From JACCXE01 sp963718605 (GTDB taxonomy: Bacteria > Actinomycetota > Acidimicrobiia > Acidimicrobiales > JACCXE01): a DNA stretch of 64,000 nucleotides. Shown here one piece after another: positions 9,014-17,921 of this stretch; positions within the stretch are counted from its first letter, which is position 1; each line of letters begins with the position of its first letter. The stretch covers positions 3,596,001-3,660,000 of the forward strand of contig OY970363.1 in assembly GCA_963718605.1 (NCBI GenBank), in the 5' to 3' direction. Made by a program: the position numbers and the translations under genes. The notes below the pieces were generated by a model that was given only the letters and a program-made list of their open reading frames with translations, was not told the DNA's origin and did not search any database.

Positions 9014-9814
9014 GTGCGCCCCCGCCTGCTGGCCTCGGATCTCGACGGCACGCTGCTGCGACCAGACACGACGGTGTCGCCGCGGGTCGCGGCGGCTCTG
9101 GCCGCGGCCCACAGCGCCGGCATCGCGGTGGTGATACTCACGGCCAGGAACTGGCGCTCGATGCGCGCGGTTATCGGCGACGCGGTACACAGCGGCGTCG
9201 TCGCGTGCTCGAACGGAGCGGTCTTTTATGACCTCGCCACTGCTTCAGTCGTGCGGTCACACCCATTTGCACTCGACGCGCTACGCGCGTTCCTCAGCCG
9301 CGTCACCGCCGACTCCGAGGTCGTCTACGCCTGGGAGACAGCTGAGGCGTCGTTCCGAACCAGCGCCTACCAGGCCATTGCTGCTGCGGACCCCAACTTC
9401 TCGACCGCCTACATGGCCTCAATCCAATACGCCGAAGCGGTGGCGGATGACCACGTCGTGACCAAGGTGCTCCTCCGTCACCCGACGATGAGCCCGGAGG
9501 AGTTGTGTTCCGAACTGCAACCCCTTTGCGATGGCGTGATCGCGACGACTTCGGGTGGTCCGTTCGTCGAGGCGATGGCGCCGGGAATTACGAAGGCCTT
9601 CGCTCTTGAGTTGCTTTGCGAAGAACACGGCATCACATCCGAACAGGTAGTCGCTGTAGGGGATCACACCAACGACCTACCGATGCTGCGCTGGGCCGGC
9701 CGCGGGATCGCAATGGCGAATGCCCACCCGTCAGTGCTCGCCGAGATCGCGGAGCGCACCGCCTCCAACGCGGATGACGGTCTCGCTCTCGTCATCGAAG
9801 AACTGCTGACGTAG
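9014..9814 (+). CDS. Cof-type HAD-IIB phosphatase
   Basis: 266 residues. HAD motif I SDLDGTLL (nucleophile Asp and general acid), motif II VVILTARN, motif III lysine around ITKAFALELL, motif IV VGDHTNDLPML, with a C2-type cap between: the Cof/YbiV sugar-phosphatase subclass. Physiological substrate unknown. The GTG start abuts the stop of the YyaL-type gene with no gap and opens right at the first beta strand. Confidence 0.88.
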   Translation: MRPRLLASDLDGTLLRPDTTVSPRVAAALAAAHSAGIAVVILTARNWRSMRAVIGDAVHSGVVACSNGAVFYDLATASVVRSHPFALDALRAFLSRVTADSEVVYAWETAEASFRTSAYQAIAAADPNFSTAYMASIQYAEAVADDHVVTKVLLRHPTMSPEELCSELQPLCDGVIATTSGGPFVEAMAPGITKAFALELLCEEHGITSEQVVAVGDHTNDLPMLRWAGRGIAMANAHPSVLAEIAERTASNADDGLALVIEELLT

Positions 9815-9856
9815 ACCATCCACCGACTTTGTCCACAGGGGGACGAACATTGACGT

Positions 9857-10507
9857 GTGGCTGCTGTGCAAAGCCCGCGACATCCGTCGTTCAGACGACC
9901 AGTCGCGCCCGCGGGAGCGAGGGTGCGACTGCTGCTTCTCGCGCCTGGAGAAGGCGAGGCCGCGTGCATCGACCTCGACACCGGCGGCCTGCTGTGGGCC
10001 GTGTGGGATCCCGAATCCTCGAACGTGGTGCCCATCCGTTTACGGCCGCTCGACGTCGTCACCGCCCGCACGGTCATCAACCCGCCCCCGCCTGATCCGT
10101 CCCGGCCCGAGACCGTCGAGTTGGTCGACCCGCCGGTCGCGGTCGGCCGGTTGCGCGGGCGCCGGGCGCAACGCCTGCTCACGCCGTTGCACCACCCCGA
10201 GAAGGATCAGCTGCTCGGCTTCGCCGGCCCCGCGGTGCCGTACTGGACGCTGGCCGGCGACCATCCCTCGATGACGATCGTGAACCCGTACGGCGACGTC
10301 GTACTCACGCCGACGATGGAAGGCCTCACCGTGCGCTTCCGCTTCCGCGGCGTGGTCCACGAACTGCCCTGCACCGACGCGTCGGCCGCGGCCGCCGTCA
10401 CCGCGAAGAACGGGCCGGTAAAGGCCAAGCGTCGCCTACTCGTGACCTTGAGCGCGCCCTACCTCGGCCACTGCTACAAGATCGTCCCCGCCCTGCTGCC
10501 CGGCTAG
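9857..10507 (+). CDS. Hypothetical protein
   Basis: 216 residues from a GTG. I do not recognise a family. The first 20 residues are basic, followed by alternating beta-strand-like segments (VRLLLLAPGEGEAACIDLDTGGLLWAVWD, then VRFRFRGVVHELPC) and a Lys/Arg-rich stretch before VTLSAPYLGHCYKIVPALLPG. No signal peptide or membrane helix. It follows the HAD gene by 42 bases on the same strand, and its stop overlaps that of the convergent patatin gene. Confidence 0.6.
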   Translation: MAAVQSPRHPSFRRPVAPAGARVRLLLLAPGEGEAACIDLDTGGLLWAVWDPESSNVVPIRLRPLDVVTARTVINPPPPDPSRPETVELVDPPVAVGRLRGRRAQRLLTPLHHPEKDQLLGFAGPAVPYWTLAGDHPSMTIVNPYGDVVLTPTMEGLTVRFRFRGVVHELPCTDASAAAAVTAKNGPVKAKRRLLVTLSAPYLGHCYKIVPALLPG

Positions 10508-11454
10508 GCGGCGAACATGTTTTCGAAGCGCTCGGTCTTGAGCGCGACCCGGGTGGCCTCATAGGCCGACTCGGCGATCTTCTCGAGCCCGGTCGGGCGC
10601 ATGAGATTCAGGCCATGCACACCGATCTCGGCCGCCGACGGACGGAACATCAGCACCTCAACACCCTTGCGGTGCGCGAGCGCGACCTCGGCGGACAGTT
10701 GGCGCGCCGGGATACGTCGCACGATCTGGCCCAGAGCCCCGGGCGGCGTGGCCGTGTCGAAGGCCAGCGGTACCACGGCGATGATGCGGTCGGCGCCGGC
10801 TTGCACGCCGAGATCGAGGTTGCTGGTGGAGTGCACGCCGCCGTCGACCAGGCTGCGACGGCCGACCTGCACCGGTTGGTAGATCCCGGGAATCGCCGCG
10901 CTCGCCAATACGGCCCGGGGCAGTTCGACGCGTGGCGCGCCGGGCCGACCGAGCACCACCCGGCGACCGGACACGATGTCGACGGTGGTGAGCCACAGGT
11001 CTTTGTCGGGCCACGCCGCCGGAAGTTCTTCAGTGAAACGACGCTGACCCTCGGCCATCGTGAACAGCCCGCCGGGAAAGAACGATTTCAAGAACGCGGG
11101 CACGGTGAGCGGGAACGGCGAGATCGATCGGGCCAGCACGTAACCGGATCCGACGAGATGGCGAGCGACGTCGACGGGGCCGTGAAAGGTCGGCGCGAAC
11201 AACTCGGGCCGGCGATCGGCGCTGCCACCGAACGACTCGTGAATCGGATGCTCGCCGAGCGCGAGCAGCCACATGTCCTCGGTGGTCATGCCGGTGCGCA
11301 GGTACGCGCCGATGACCGAGCCCGCTGAGGTTCCGATGATGACGTCGGCGTCGTCGGGACTGAAGCCCGCTTCGACCTCGAGGGCGCGCAAAACACCCGC
11401 GTGATACGCGAGGCCGACGGTTCCGCCACCGCCAAGAACTAAGGCTGTTTTCAT
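10504..11454 (-). CDS. Patatin-like phospholipase
   Basis: 316 residues. Patatin Ser-Asp dyad hydrolase: oxyanion-hole glycines ALVLGGGGTVGLAYHAGVL at the N terminus, nucleophile elbow GTSAGS near residue 45, catalytic Asp in SLVDGGVHS. Probably cleaves membrane or storage lipids; no signal peptide, so cytoplasmic or membrane-peripheral. The ATG was chosen because it directly precedes the first strand (KTALVLGGGG). Ends convergently with the upstream hypothetical gene with a 4-base overlap. Confidence 0.88.
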   Translation of the reverse strand: MKTALVLGGGGTVGLAYHAGVLRALEVEAGFSPDDADVIIGTSAGSVIGAYLRTGMTTEDMWLLALGEHPIHESFGGSADRRPELFAPTFHGPVDVARHLVGSGYVLARSISPFPLTVPAFLKSFFPGGLFTMAEGQRRFTEELPAAWPDKDLWLTTVDIVSGRRVVLGRPGAPRVELPRAVLASAAIPGIYQPVQVGRRSLVDGGVHSTSNLDLGVQAGADRIIAVVPLAFDTATPPGALGQIVRRIPARQLSAEVALAHRKGVEVLMFRPSAAEIGVHGLNLMRPTGLEKIAESAYEATRVALKTERFENMFAA

Positions 11455-11504
11455 TGTCCCGTCAGTTTCGATCGGCCAGCCGCGATGGGCGCGGATGCCC
11501 GCAA

Positions 11505-12179
11505 CTACTTGGGAAGCTTGCCGCCCGCGAGGTCTTCGGCCATGGCCCAACCGAACGCGATCAGGTAGTCGCCTCGGTCGCGCTCCAACGGCGTGAAGTA
11601 CGCAGCCACATCAGCCTTGATGGTTTCAGGCTTCAGTGACTCGTGGTCGAGCACGCCCGGTGTTGAGTTGTCGCCGGTGACGATGAACGTGCGGTCGTCG
11701 ATGCGGTTTTCCGCGCCGAAGCGCTTGGCCAGACGACGGCTCCACGCCCGCTCTTCACCGGTCGTCTTGCGCTCGGGCAACGGGCAGATGTCATCGAGGC
11801 CCTTGAACGCACTGAAGGCGCCAGGGTCGATCATCTTCGTGCCGGTGACGACGTCTTCGTCCGGGAACGCGAGCACGGCGCGGCGATACATGTTCGCCAT
11901 AAGCGCCTTCAGCACGCTTTCGCGCTTGGCTGAGCGCTTCACCGAACCCAGACCGATCAGCAGGCACGGAGTGCCGCCAATGCGCTCAAGGGTGCAAAAC
12001 GCGAAACCATGCAGCTTCCCGTTTTCGCGGGCCTGGGTGACGAGCACCCAGTCCTCCCGATGCTTCGAGAGCACGCCGATTTCGTAACCGGCGGGCCCTC
12101 CCGTGCACATATCAGCCAGTTCGGCCAACTCTGCATCGCTCAGCGCGGTGCAGTCCTTCGTTGCGACTTCGATCGCCAT
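11505..12179 (-). CDS. Hypothetical protein behind a TetR-like operator
   Basis: 224 residues, no membrane segment. Not recognised with certainty; HGFAFCTLERIGGTPCLLIGLGSV followed by an Arg/Lys turn resembles the core strands of acyltransferase-like folds, but no acetyl-CoA loop is convincing. The C-terminal third is charged (KADVAAYFTPLERDRGDYLIAFGWAMAEDL). The ATG is preceded by a Shine-Dalgarno GGAGGAG about 13 bases upstream and, further up, by an inverted repeat overlapping the expected transcription start, so the gene is probably repressed by a TetR-family regulator encoded elsewhere. Confidence 0.6.
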   Translation of the reverse strand: MAIEVATKDCTALSDAELAELADMCTGGPAGYEIGVLSKHREDWVLVTQARENGKLHGFAFCTLERIGGTPCLLIGLGSVKRSAKRESVLKALMANMYRRAVLAFPDEDVVTGTKMIDPGAFSAFKGLDDICPLPERKTTGEERAWSRRLAKRFGAENRIDDRTFIVTGDNSTPGVLDHESLKPETIKADVAAYFTPLERDRGDYLIAFGWAMAEDLAGGKLPK

Positions 12180-12209
12180 GGACCTCGAACTCTCCTCCGC
12201 GGCGGGAAC

Positions 12210-12225
12210 TTGACCGCTCGGTCAA
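12210..12225. promoter_or_regulatory. Inverted-repeat operator, TetR type
   Basis: TTGACCG-CT-CGGTCAA, two perfect 7-base half sites. It lies just downstream of a possible minus-strand -10 (TAAACT, 12233-12238) and upstream of the ATG at 12179, so it would cover the transcription start. Confidence 0.55.
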
Positions 12226-12259
12226 TGAGGACAGTTTAGGCCGAGAAATCGTTCATCGC

Positions 12260-15200
12260 TCACACGACGGCGTCAGGACCGAGCAAAACCTTGAGTTCAG
12301 CCAGCAGTCGCGAGCTCGGATCGACGCGAAATTCGGACGGAAGCCGCACTCGTTGCTCGCCGGTGCGCAGAATCACGTTCGCGTCGCCCGGATACTCCGC
12401 GAGCAAGCGCTTGAGCTCATTCACGGTGTCGTCGGTGAGCCCAGCCGGCAAACGCAGCTCAAGTTCGCGTAACGCCTCGAAGCTGATCTCGGGCCGCCGC
12501 ACCTCCATGCACATGAGGGTGGGTTCGTCTTCACGTTTGTTCACCCGGCCCTTGATGCACACGATCGCGTCGTCGGCCAGCAGCGACCCCCACTCCTGCA
12601 TCGTCTTGGGGAAGACCATCACTTCCATCGCACCGTCTAGGTCTTCGAGCACGAACGTGGCCATGAGGTCGCCGCGCTTGGTCCACTTGCGGGCCAGCGC
12701 CGTGACGACGCCGCCGACCACGCGCACGGCGCCGTCCTCCAACTCGCGCGCTTCGGCCACGCCGCAGTCCACGAGGCGGCGCAGCGTGGTCTCGGCGCCC
12801 TTGAGCGGATGATCCGACACGTACAGGCCGAGCATCTCTTTTTCGAAGCTGAGGCGCGTCATCTTGTCGAACTCGCCCTCGTCGATCGGCAGGCGGGTGT
12901 CGTCCCAACTCGGCTCGCCGGCGTCGTCGAGGGTGTCGAACAGGCTCATCACACCGACGTCGCGCTCCCGGCGGCGCTGCAAGATCATGTCGACGATCGA
13001 CTCGGCGGCGAAACACAGCCCCTTGCGCGAGTGGCCGAGACTGTCGAACGCACCGCTCTTGATAAGCGAGTCGATCGAGCGCTTGTTCAACACGACCGGG
13101 TTGACGCGCTGACAGAAATCGAAGAAGTCGATGTACGGGCCGTTGACCTCGCGTTCTTCCACGATCATCGCCACGAGGTGCTGCCCGACGTTGCGCACCG
13201 CGGCCATGCCGAACGGAATCACGCGATCGCGGGCACCGAAGCCAGCCACGGAAACGTTGACATCGGGCACTTGCACCTCGATGCCGAGGTTGCGGCACTC
13301 GGACAGGTACTTCGCGGTCGCGTCCTTGTCGTCGCGCACAGACGTGAGCAGCGCGGCGAAGTACTCGACCGGATGATGCGCCTTGAGCCACGCCGTCTGC
13401 CACGAGATCAGTCCGTAGGCGTAGGTATGACTCTTGTTGAAGGCGTAGTCGGCGAACGGCTCGATGATGTCGAACAAGTCCTTGCCGAGCTTGGCGCCGT
13501 AACCGGTGGTCTCGCAGGCGGCGATGAACTTCTCGCGCTCGGCCGCCATAATCGACCGCACCTTCTTGCCCGCGGCCTTGCGCAGGTTGTCGGCCTCGGC
13601 GAGCGAGTAGCCGGCGAAGCGCTGCGCCACCCGCATCATCGACTCTTGGTAGATCATCAACCCGTACGTGTCGCCGAGCAGTTCTTCCATCTCGGGATGG
13701 ATGTATTCGACGGGCTTGCGACCGTTCTTGCGGTCGGCGTAGTCGTAGTGCATGTTCGCCGCCATCGGCCCGGGCCGGTACAGCGCGAGCAGAGCGGACA
13801 CGTCGTCAAAGCTCGTGGGCGCCAGCGCACGCACGAGCGACCGCATGGGGCCGCCTTCGAGTTGGAACACCCCGATCGTCTCTCCCGTGCGCAGCAGCGC
13901 CAGGGTTTCTGGGTCGTCGAGTGGCAACGCGTCGACGTCGGGGCGCACGCCGGTGTTTGTTTCGATCAGGTCGAGGGCCTGCTCGATCACGGTGAGGTTG
14001 CGCAGGCCGAGGAAGTCCATCTTCAGCAGACCGAGCTTCTCGATTGCCGGACCCTCGTATTGGGTGACGATCGGTGCGTCTTCGATGTCGACACCGGACT
14101 CCGGCTTGCGCTGCACCGGGCAGTACTCCATCAGCGGTTCACGGCTGATGACCACGGCCGACGCGTGAATACCGGACTGCCGGCGCAGGCCTTCCAGCCC
14201 CTTCGCGACGTCGATCACCTTGCGGGCGTCGGGGTCGGTCTCGTACATGGTGCGCAAGTCGCTGGCCATCTTGAACCCGCCCTCGTGCATCGGGTCAAGT
14301 TGCAGGCACGCACCGATCGGCGTGTCGCGACCCATGATCAAGGGCGGCATGGCCTTGGCGATCTTGTCGCCGACGACGTAGGGGTAGCCGAGCACGCGCG
14401 CCGCGTCGCGGACCGCGGCGCGAGCTTTGATCGTCGAGAACGTGACGATCTGTGCGAGTCGATCACGGCCGTACTTGTCGGCGACGTAGCGGATCATCTC
14501 GCCCCGGTACCGGTCGTCGAAGTCCATGTCGATGTCGGGCATTTCTTTTCGACCCGGGTTCAAGAAGCGCTCGAACAGCAGGTCGAAGCGGATCGGGTCG
14601 AGGTTCGTGATGCCGAGGCAGTACGCGACGCAACATCCTGCGGCTGAACCGCGACCGGGCCCGACGCGGATGCGCCGCTCCCGGGCGTGGCGGATCAAGT
14701 CGCCGACGATGAGGAAGTAGGCGGAGAAGCCCATCTCGCTCACGACGCGCAGCTCGTAGTCGAGCCGCTCGGTCACCTCACGCGGCAGCTCGGCGCCGTA
14801 GCGCTCGCGCGCGCCCTCATACGCCCAGTGGCGCAGGTACGTGTCGTCGTCCGTGAAGCCAGGCGGCAGTGGGAACTCGGGCAACTGCGCGCGATCGAAG
14901 TCGATCGTGATGTTGGCGCGCTCGGCGATCCACAACGAGTTGTCGCACGCCTCGGGTACGTCCTTGAACAACTGGCGCATCTCAGCCGCGCTCTTGAAGT
15001 AGTGCTCGTCGCCGTGGAAGTGGAACCGGTTGGGGTCGTCCATGGTGGCGTTGGTCTGCACGCACAGCAGGGCGTCGTGGGAGGCCGCGTCGGCGCGGTC
15101 CGTGTAGTGACCGTCATTGGTCGCGAGTAGCGGCGCCTGAATCTCTTTCGCGATCTCGAGCAGCAGCGGGTTGGTGCGGACCTGCTCTTCGAGGCCGTGA

Positions 15201-15775
15201 TCTTGCAGCTCGATGAAGAAGTTGTCGCGCCCGAAGATGTCCTGCAGGCGGCCGGCCAGCTTGGTCGCGCCGCGCACGTCCCCATGCAAGAGCGACTGCA
15301 GCACCACTCCGCCAAGGCAGCCGCTCGTTGCGATCACGCCTTCGTGATGGCGCTCGAGCAGTTCCCAGTCGAGCCGGGGTTGGTAGTAGTAGCCCTCGAG
15401 GAACGCGTAGCTCGAGAGCTTCATCAAGTTCTGGTAGCCAGAGTTGTTCTCGGCCAGAAGGGTCAGGTGGTAGTAGAGCTTCTGGCTGCCGTCACCCGCA
15501 TCACCCCCGGTGTCGTCGACCCGCCCCCGGCGTGGCGGCCGATCAAAACGGCTCTCGCCGGCCATGTACGCCTCGAACCCGATGATCGGGTTGACGCCGC
15601 TCTTCTTGCACTGCTCGTAGAAGTCGATGGTGCCGTACATGTTGCCGTGATCGGTCATGCCGATCGCAGGCTGCCCGTCCGCTACGGCCGCCCGCACCAC
15701 GTCGGCCACCCGCGCCGCGCCGTCGAGCATCGAGTACTCGGTGTGCAAATGCAGGTGGGTGAACGACTTGCCCAC
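12260..15775 (-). CDS. dnaE: DNA polymerase III alpha subunit DnaE
   Basis: 1171 residues. Replicative polymerase catalytic subunit (family C). N-terminal PHP domain with intact metal ligands in FTHLHLHTEYSMLDG and TNDGHYT, which in actinobacteria is an intrinsic proofreading exonuclease. Polymerase core with the aspartate motif PDIDMDFDDRYR near residue 415, MDFLGLRNL, FQLEGGPMR and LYRPGPM; then HhH and OB-fold regions and a short C-terminal tail. The GTG start was chosen because GGAGG lies five bases upstream and it opens at VGKSFTHLHLHT; an extended upstream reading lacks similarity. The length matches DnaE1. Confidence 0.95.
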   Translation of the reverse strand: MGKSFTHLHLHTEYSMLDGAARVADVVRAAVADGQPAIGMTDHGNMYGTIDFYEQCKKSGVNPIIGFEAYMAGESRFDRPPRRGRVDDTGGDAGDGSQKLYYHLTLLAENNSGYQNLMKLSSYAFLEGYYYQPRLDWELLERHHEGVIATSGCLGGVVLQSLLHGDVRGATKLAGRLQDIFGRDNFFIELQDHGLEEQVRTNPLLLEIAKEIQAPLLATNDGHYTDRADAASHDALLCVQTNATMDDPNRFHFHGDEHYFKSAAEMRQLFKDVPEACDNSLWIAERANITIDFDRAQLPEFPLPPGFTDDDTYLRHWAYEGARERYGAELPREVTERLDYELRVVSEMGFSAYFLIVGDLIRHARERRIRVGPGRGSAAGCCVAYCLGITNLDPIRFDLLFERFLNPGRKEMPDIDMDFDDRYRGEMIRYVADKYGRDRLAQIVTFSTIKARAAVRDAARVLGYPYVVGDKIAKAMPPLIMGRDTPIGACLQLDPMHEGGFKMASDLRTMYETDPDARKVIDVAKGLEGLRRQSGIHASAVVISREPLMEYCPVQRKPESGVDIEDAPIVTQYEGPAIEKLGLLKMDFLGLRNLTVIEQALDLIETNTGVRPDVDALPLDDPETLALLRTGETIGVFQLEGGPMRSLVRALAPTSFDDVSALLALYRPGPMAANMHYDYADRKNGRKPVEYIHPEMEELLGDTYGLMIYQESMMRVAQRFAGYSLAEADNLRKAAGKKVRSIMAAEREKFIAACETTGYGAKLGKDLFDIIEPFADYAFNKSHTYAYGLISWQTAWLKAHHPVEYFAALLTSVRDDKDATAKYLSECRNLGIEVQVPDVNVSVAGFGARDRVIPFGMAAVRNVGQHLVAMIVEEREVNGPYIDFFDFCQRVNPVVLNKRSIDSLIKSGAFDSLGHSRKGLCFAAESIVDMILQRRRERDVGVMSLFDTLDDAGEPSWDDTRLPIDEGEFDKMTRLSFEKEMLGLYVSDHPLKGAETTLRRLVDCGVAEARELEDGAVRVVGGVVTALARKWTKRGDLMATFVLEDLDGAMEVMVFPKTMQEWGSLLADDAIVCIKGRVNKREDEPTLMCMEVRRPEISFEALRELELRLPAGLTDDTVNELKRLLAEYPGDANVILRTGEQRVRLPSEFRVDPSSRLLAELKVLLGPDAVV

Positions 15776-15884
15776 GGATCCTCCGTTGTCCACAGCCACT
15801 TGTGGACGAAATACATGCGTGTGATTTGAACCCCGAACGTATCGCGTTGACGTGCCTCCACGCGCCGTGGTCCGATGAGCGCTG

Positions 15885-16244
15885 ATGAACCTGAGCCATC
15901 TCAACCTGCGAGTGCGCGACGCCACGGCATGTCGAGACTTCTACGAGCGTCATTTCGGCTTTGCGCCGGCGTTTGAGGCTGAGGGCGGGTACTTCGTGCG
16001 CAACGCAGCGGGATTCCTGCTCGCGTTGATCCCAGCCACTACGCACCAATCACTTCCCGACGGCTTCCACCTCGGTTTCAACCTCGACGATGCCGACAGC
16101 GTCCTCGAACAACGGCAGCGCCTGATGGCCGACGGCGTCCGCGTCGGCGAAGTGCACGACGGGCGCCCGGACGACGACTACGTCTCGTTCCGCTGTTGGG
16201 ATCCAGACGGAACCGAGGTCGAACTGTTCTGGGAGCTGGCCTAG
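15885..16244 (+). CDS. VOC-family (glyoxalase-like) protein
   Basis: 119 residues, a single vicinal-oxygen-chelate unit: opening LSHLNLRVRDATACRDFYERHFGF, the metal-side His in the first strand, FHLGFNLDDAD in the middle, and the closing FRCWDPDGTEVELFWE with the Glu ligand. Substrate (glyoxalase, dioxygenase or antibiotic-resistance type) cannot be told. The stop overlaps the end of the convergent membrane-protein gene by four bases. Confidence 0.85.
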   Translation: MNLSHLNLRVRDATACRDFYERHFGFAPAFEAEGGYFVRNAAGFLLALIPATTHQSLPDGFHLGFNLDDADSVLEQRQRLMADGVRVGEVHDGRPDDDYVSFRCWDPDGTEVELFWELA

Positions 16245-16705
16245 CCGCCAGAAAGCAACGCCGAGCGGCGCATCCACGCCCAGCGCATGAGCCACACCGA
16301 GAACACGAGCGTGACCATGTTGATGCCGAGCTCCATGACACCGCCGCCGTTCTTCCACCACACGCTGTGCTCGACGTCGTAGAGCACGTCCATGCAGAAC
16401 AGGTACACGCCCGCTCCGCCGCCTGCGAGAAACCAGAACAGCGCGATGGGCGAACGACGCTTCAGGGTGACGACGCCTCCGACGAGGCACACGAGGATCC
16501 ACGCGTCGGCCGCCGGGAACGCATTCTCGAAGTCGTAATACGCCTTCGTCGTCTCACTGGCCACGAGGGACCGGTCGGCGTACCACGCAGTCCAGTACGC
16601 CACCATGATCACGCTCGCCACAACCGCCGCGAGCGTCACCCGCCGCCGGTCCCCCTCCGAAATTTCCCTCACGCCAGTGATCTTGGCGTGTGACGCTTGA
16701 GCCAT
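16241..16705 (-). CDS. Small four-helix membrane protein, unknown
   Basis: 154 residues with four predicted membrane helices (about residues 23-41, 63-81, 87-108 and 124-142) and short charged loops (LKRRSP; WMRRSALL at the C terminus). No family recognised. Its ATG shares the tetranucleotide CATG with the ATG of the divergent gene at 16704, so the two genes overlap by two bases at their starts. Confidence 0.6.
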   Translation of the reverse strand: MAQASHAKITGVREISEGDRRRVTLAAVVASVIMVAYWTAWYADRSLVASETTKAYYDFENAFPAADAWILVCLVGGVVTLKRRSPIALFWFLAGGGAGVYLFCMDVLYDVEHSVWWKNGGGVMELGINMVTLVFSVWLMRWAWMRRSALLSGG

Positions 16706-17282
16706 GCCGAAACCATCGTCGTTCGACGAGGAATTGGCTTCGGAGTGGAATGCGTGGGTGTTGGATAACAGCCTGCCGACGCCGCCCCGCGGTCTCAGCC
16801 GGGGCCAGTCGGTTCCGGTCGCCCGATACGCAGGATCGCCCTTTGGCGCGGTAATGCATCTCCAGTGGTCCTGGGACGAGGAAGAACCGGACGAGGACTA
16901 CGTCGCGACGGAGGTCTATCTGTTTCGACGGTCGCCGGACGGCTGGGAAGAAGCGAGCGGCAGCGGCGGGTCGAATTGGCACGACGACGAAAATCCGTTT
17001 CGCCGCGCTGACATCGCCGACGACCGAGCCTGGCTCGGCGGCGAGACTGGGGCCGGCGGCGAAGGTTGGTACGCGTGCGCCATCGACGGCATGACGGGAA
17101 TCGTCGGCGTTGCGGTGGCCGTCACCGACTCCGATGGTCGAAGAGTTACCGCGATCGACAATTCGCTCGGGATTTGTCTTGCCGCCGTTGACGGCACGAC
17201 ATCAGCAACCGTCGAAGTCCTCGCGAACGACGGTCGGGCCATCGCGTCGTACCGCTACGACGGGTCGCACATCCGCATCTAA
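16704..17282 (+). CDS. Hypothetical acidic protein
   Basis: 192 residues, strongly acidic in the first half (WSWDEEEPDEDYVATEVYLF), with a Gly/Trp-rich centre and a strand-rich C-terminal half (GIVGVAVAVTDSDGRRV, ATVEVLANDGRAIASYRYDG). No signal peptide or membrane helix; not a family I recognise. Begins in the CATG shared with the divergent membrane-protein gene; no Shine-Dalgarno or -10 is obvious, so the true start could be internal. Confidence 0.5.
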   Translation: MPKPSSFDEELASEWNAWVLDNSLPTPPRGLSRGQSVPVARYAGSPFGAVMHLQWSWDEEEPDEDYVATEVYLFRRSPDGWEEASGSGGSNWHDDENPFRRADIADDRAWLGGETGAGGEGWYACAIDGMTGIVGVAVAVTDSDGRRVTAIDNSLGICLAAVDGTTSATVEVLANDGRAIASYRYDGSHIRI

Positions 17283-17394
17283 CGGAGCCGCCCTGATTTC
17301 TGGTTAGTTCGCGTCGTGTGGCGACGGAAAGTGACCAGAAGTGGTCTGGATGCGGCGGCGGAACGGCCCGCGGGGCCGCGGACCGGGTCGCGGG

Positions 17395-17874
17395 CTACAG
17401 GTAGGTGCCGGGGCGTTCGCCGTCGCCGCCTTGGCCGATGGCGGGGCGGTTGCCGCGCATGTCTTCGAGTTGGTTGCGGGCCGCCATCTGCTGGGCGAAC
17501 AACGTCGCTTGGATGCCATGGAACAGGCCTTCGAGCCAGCCCACGAGCTGCGCCTGCGCCACCCGTAGTTCCGCGTCCGACGGTGCGCCCTCATCGAACG
17601 GCAGCGCGAGGCTCGCCATCTCCTTCTGGAGATCGGGCGACATGCCCTCGGCCAGTTCGTGGACCGACGTCTCATAGATCTCCCGCAGGCGAAGCCGCGC
17701 CTTTTCGTCCAGCGGGGCGGCGCGCGCTTCGTCGAGCAATTGCTTGAGCATCGAGCCGATTCGCATCAACTTGGCAGGCTGATTGACCGTTTCGGTCGAC
17801 TCCAGTTCCTCACCCGGGGCGCCGTCGACGACCTCCAGTTTTGGTGCGGACGCGGCTTCGTCAGAGGTGCTCAT
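17395..17874 (-). CDS. bpa: Bacterial proteasome activator Bpa
   Basis: 159 residues. Strong resemblance to mycobacterial Bpa: VNQPAKLMRIGSMLKQLLDEARAAPLDE, ETSVHELAEG, and the very conserved AELRVAQAQLVGWLEGLFHG followed by IQATLFAQQMAARNQL. The protein ends GTYL, matching the C-terminal GQYL-type tail that docks into 20S proteasome pockets. Forms an ATP-independent ring that opens the proteasome gate. The proteasome core genes are not in the window. The ATG is preferred over a TTG four codons upstream. Divergent from the Rrf2 gene. Confidence 0.9.
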   Translation of the reverse strand: MSTSDEAASAPKLEVVDGAPGEELESTETVNQPAKLMRIGSMLKQLLDEARAAPLDEKARLRLREIYETSVHELAEGMSPDLQKEMASLALPFDEGAPSDAELRVAQAQLVGWLEGLFHGIQATLFAQQMAARNQLEDMRGNRPAIGQGGDGERPGTYL

Positions 17875-17908
17875 AGCGGGAGCCAACGTAGTGCCCCCTC
17901 GCTGGCCC

Positions 17909-17914
17909 TACGAT
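17909..17914 (+). promoter_or_regulatory. -10 element of the Rrf2 gene (leaderless)
   Basis: TACGAT, 7 bases before the GTG at 17922, in the 47-base gap to bpa. Confidence 0.5.
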
Positions 17915-17921
17915 TCCAAGT

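Noticed and set aside
12809..14647. Long open frame (612 codons) antisense to dnaE, and another (6989-8416) antisense to the YyaL-type gene
   Set aside because: Typical shadow frames in high-GC DNA; composition is Arg/His/Val-rich without any domain, and the opposite strand carries complete conserved genes.
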